A stretch of 64,000 nt of DNA from an uncultured cyanobacterium (GTDB lineage: Bacteria > Cyanobacteriota > Cyanobacteriia > Cyanobacteriales > Nostocaceae), in contig CAINGU010000020.1 of assembly GCA_903848645.1 (NCBI GenBank), positions 26,129 through 90,128 of the forward strand, written 5' to 3'. The first letter of the stretch is position 1. Every line of letters starts with the position of its first letter. A program made the position numbers and the translations under genes. Shown here in pieces: positions 63,086 through 64,000 of this stretch. Below the pieces are notes generated by a model. The model made no database searches. It was not told the origin of the DNA and saw only the letters and a program-made list of their open reading frames with translations.

Positions 63086-64000
63086 TTAATTAAAACACTG
63101 GGTTGCAAACAGTTGTTGAACTTGAGTCTTATCATCAGTGAGATTGCTAAGATCGTAAGTTCCACCACAGGCTTGTTGAGTTAAGCCAATCACTTGATCC
63201 TTCGTGTATTTGTAGCTACTGCCCAAACTACAAGAATTCAAGTAAGCTCCTACAGTCTCGCGCAAGAAACTATCAGAGGAATTGAGAGCTTCATAGCAGG
63301 TTTTACCGTTGCCAAGGATACCATCTTTGTTGTAATCAATCCCGAATACTGATTCATAGGATTGATTGGTGTTGCATCCTGTCCAAGAAGAGATGTTTTT
63401 ATTCCAGTAATCTTTACCACAACCGCTGCCACCAGTATTGTATTTGATTAATCCGGCATCATTGGTTAAGTAGTTTGTTCCTTGGGATAGGGTGATTACG
63501 CCTGTCTTACCGAGAGTATCAACATCGCTATCAACTGCATCATTGCTACCTTTATTCTGGCTAGTGAATCCACTATAATCTGTCGGTTTCGTGAACTGGA
63601 CGTAGTAATTGCCAGCATCAAGGTTTTGAAACAGGTAATTGCCACTAGTATTAGTAACTTGAGTTCCTAATAGCGCATTAGTTGTGCTATTAAACAATTT
63701 GACTGTTACTCCTGAAACACCCAATTCTCCATTATCTTGAATGCCATCTAGATCGGCATCTAACCAAACTCGATCGCCAATCGAACCTTTATTGATAATC
63801 GTGTCAGTATCGGTGGCAATGTTATTGCTGAGGTTAGAGTCAGTGAAACCAGTTGGACTTGTAATCGTAGCAGTGTTTGTTAAACTGCCTGTGGTAGTAG
63901 GTGTTGGACAGGTGGTTGTTTTCCAGAGAGAACAATCGTTAGAACTACCGTCTGAATTCTTTTCTGCCACCCAGAATACATACTTAGCATTGCAATCGAA
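63086..64000 (-). CDS. SdrD_B-like repeat protein, C-terminal part (5' end outside the window)
   Basis: 304 residues are visible; the frame is open to base 64000, so a GTG at 63970 is probably internal. It has the end of a DUF11-like domain (TNTATITSPTGFTDSNLSNN) and one SdrD B-like domain (GSIGDRVWLDADLDGIQDNG with a Ca2+-type Asp loop, then VTVKLFNSTTNALLGTQVTN). A Cys-rich C-terminal domain follows (GCGKDYWNKN, WTGCNTNQSYESVFGIDYNK, CSLGSSYKYTKDQVIG, QACGGTYD). Such proteins are secreted or surface-exposed adhesin-like proteins. No anchoring signal is seen at the C-terminus. Confidence 0.85.
   Translation of the reverse strand, partial: FDCNAKYVFWVAEKNSDGSSNDCSLWKTTTCPTPTTTGSLTNTATITSPTGFTDSNLSNNIATDTDTIINKGSIGDRVWLDADLDGIQDNGELGVSGVTVKLFNSTTNALLGTQVTNTSGNYLFQNLDAGNYYVQFTKPTDYSGFTSQNKGSNDAVDSDVDTLGKTGVITLSQGTNYLTNDAGLIKYNTGGSGCGKDYWNKNISSWTGCNTNQSYESVFGIDYNKDGILGNGKTCYEALNSSDSFLRETVGAYLNSCSLGSSYKYTKDQVIGLTQQACGGTYDLSNLTDDKTQVQQLFATQCFN

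Overview
The window reads as a chromosome segment of a filamentous, probably nitrogen-fixing-clade (Nostocales; Anabaena/Nostoc/Dolichospermum-like) cyanobacterium. The evidence is a complete phycocyanin operon with four cpcG rod-core linkers, AT-rich DNA with many HIP1 octamers (GCGATCGC), heptanucleotide tandem repeats (STRR), several families of short palindromic repeats and MITEs, and typical cyanobacterial families (PATAN-REC, kinase-TPR, kinase-GUN4, Uma2, DUF29, DUF3285, DUF4359).

Layout. 1-2.5 kb: a partial gene, a Ycf52/SNAT-like GNAT acetyltransferase, tRNA-Pro(TGG), and a RAYT (REP-associated tyrosine transposase) bracketed by inverted copies of a GTAG-headed palindrome. 2.5-5.1 kb: an 875-residue coiled-coil/TPR/FGE-fold protein. 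The C-terminal end of its gene looks like the variable region of a diversity-generating retroelement (DGR) target; the same REP palindrome abuts that region and has also been inserted in frame inside the gene. 5.2-9.8 kb: aminopeptidase P, an FG-GAP/VCBS-like repeat protein, a double-glycine leader peptide, and a degenerate metallo-beta-lactamase-fold protein. 9.8-13 kb: a housekeeping run prfB (with its programmed +1 frameshift) - DUF3285 - ybeY - dgkA - trpG - MBL-like. 13.1-20.5 kb: signalling genes (kinase-TPR, a rhomboid that lacks its catalytic residues, a PleD-like diguanylate cyclase, a hybrid histidine kinase).

20.7-28.4 kb: cpcBACDEF-cpcG1G2G3G4 on the minus strand, covering phycocyanin subunits, rod linkers, the CpcE/F chromophore lyase and four rod-core linkers, one of which (CpcG3) carries a C-terminal membrane anchor of the CpcL type. 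29-35 kb: RluD-type pseudouridine synthase, a PATAN protein with an apparently non-phosphorylatable receiver, siroheme genes sirB and cobA beside a kinase-GUN4 fusion, and tRNA-His. 35.4-41.5 kb: a DUF1400-SGNH fusion, an amidase, ilvC and a type II NADH dehydrogenase. 41.6-44 kb: a small defence/addiction patch (PIN toxin with a 223-aa partner, UPF0175 antitoxin with a truncated DUF3368 toxin, Uma2). 44-51.7 kb: an RND efflux pump and glycolate oxidase subunits glcE/glcF.

51.8-62.7 kb: a 3267-residue three-module NRPS with an O-methyltransferase 20 bp downstream. It begins with half a condensation domain. Module 1 carries a textbook threonine code, module 3 lacks the Asp that binds the alpha-amino group, and the thioesterase has Cys instead of Ser at the nucleophile position. 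The window ends in a partial SdrD_B-like repeat protein.

The most interesting points are the probable orphan DGR target next to a RAYT/REP system, the REP palindromes supplying stop codons and an internal peptide to resident genes, and the unusual third A domain plus Cys-thioesterase of the NRPS. No reverse transcriptase or DGR template repeat is visible in the window, so the DGR interpretation rests on the target gene alone.
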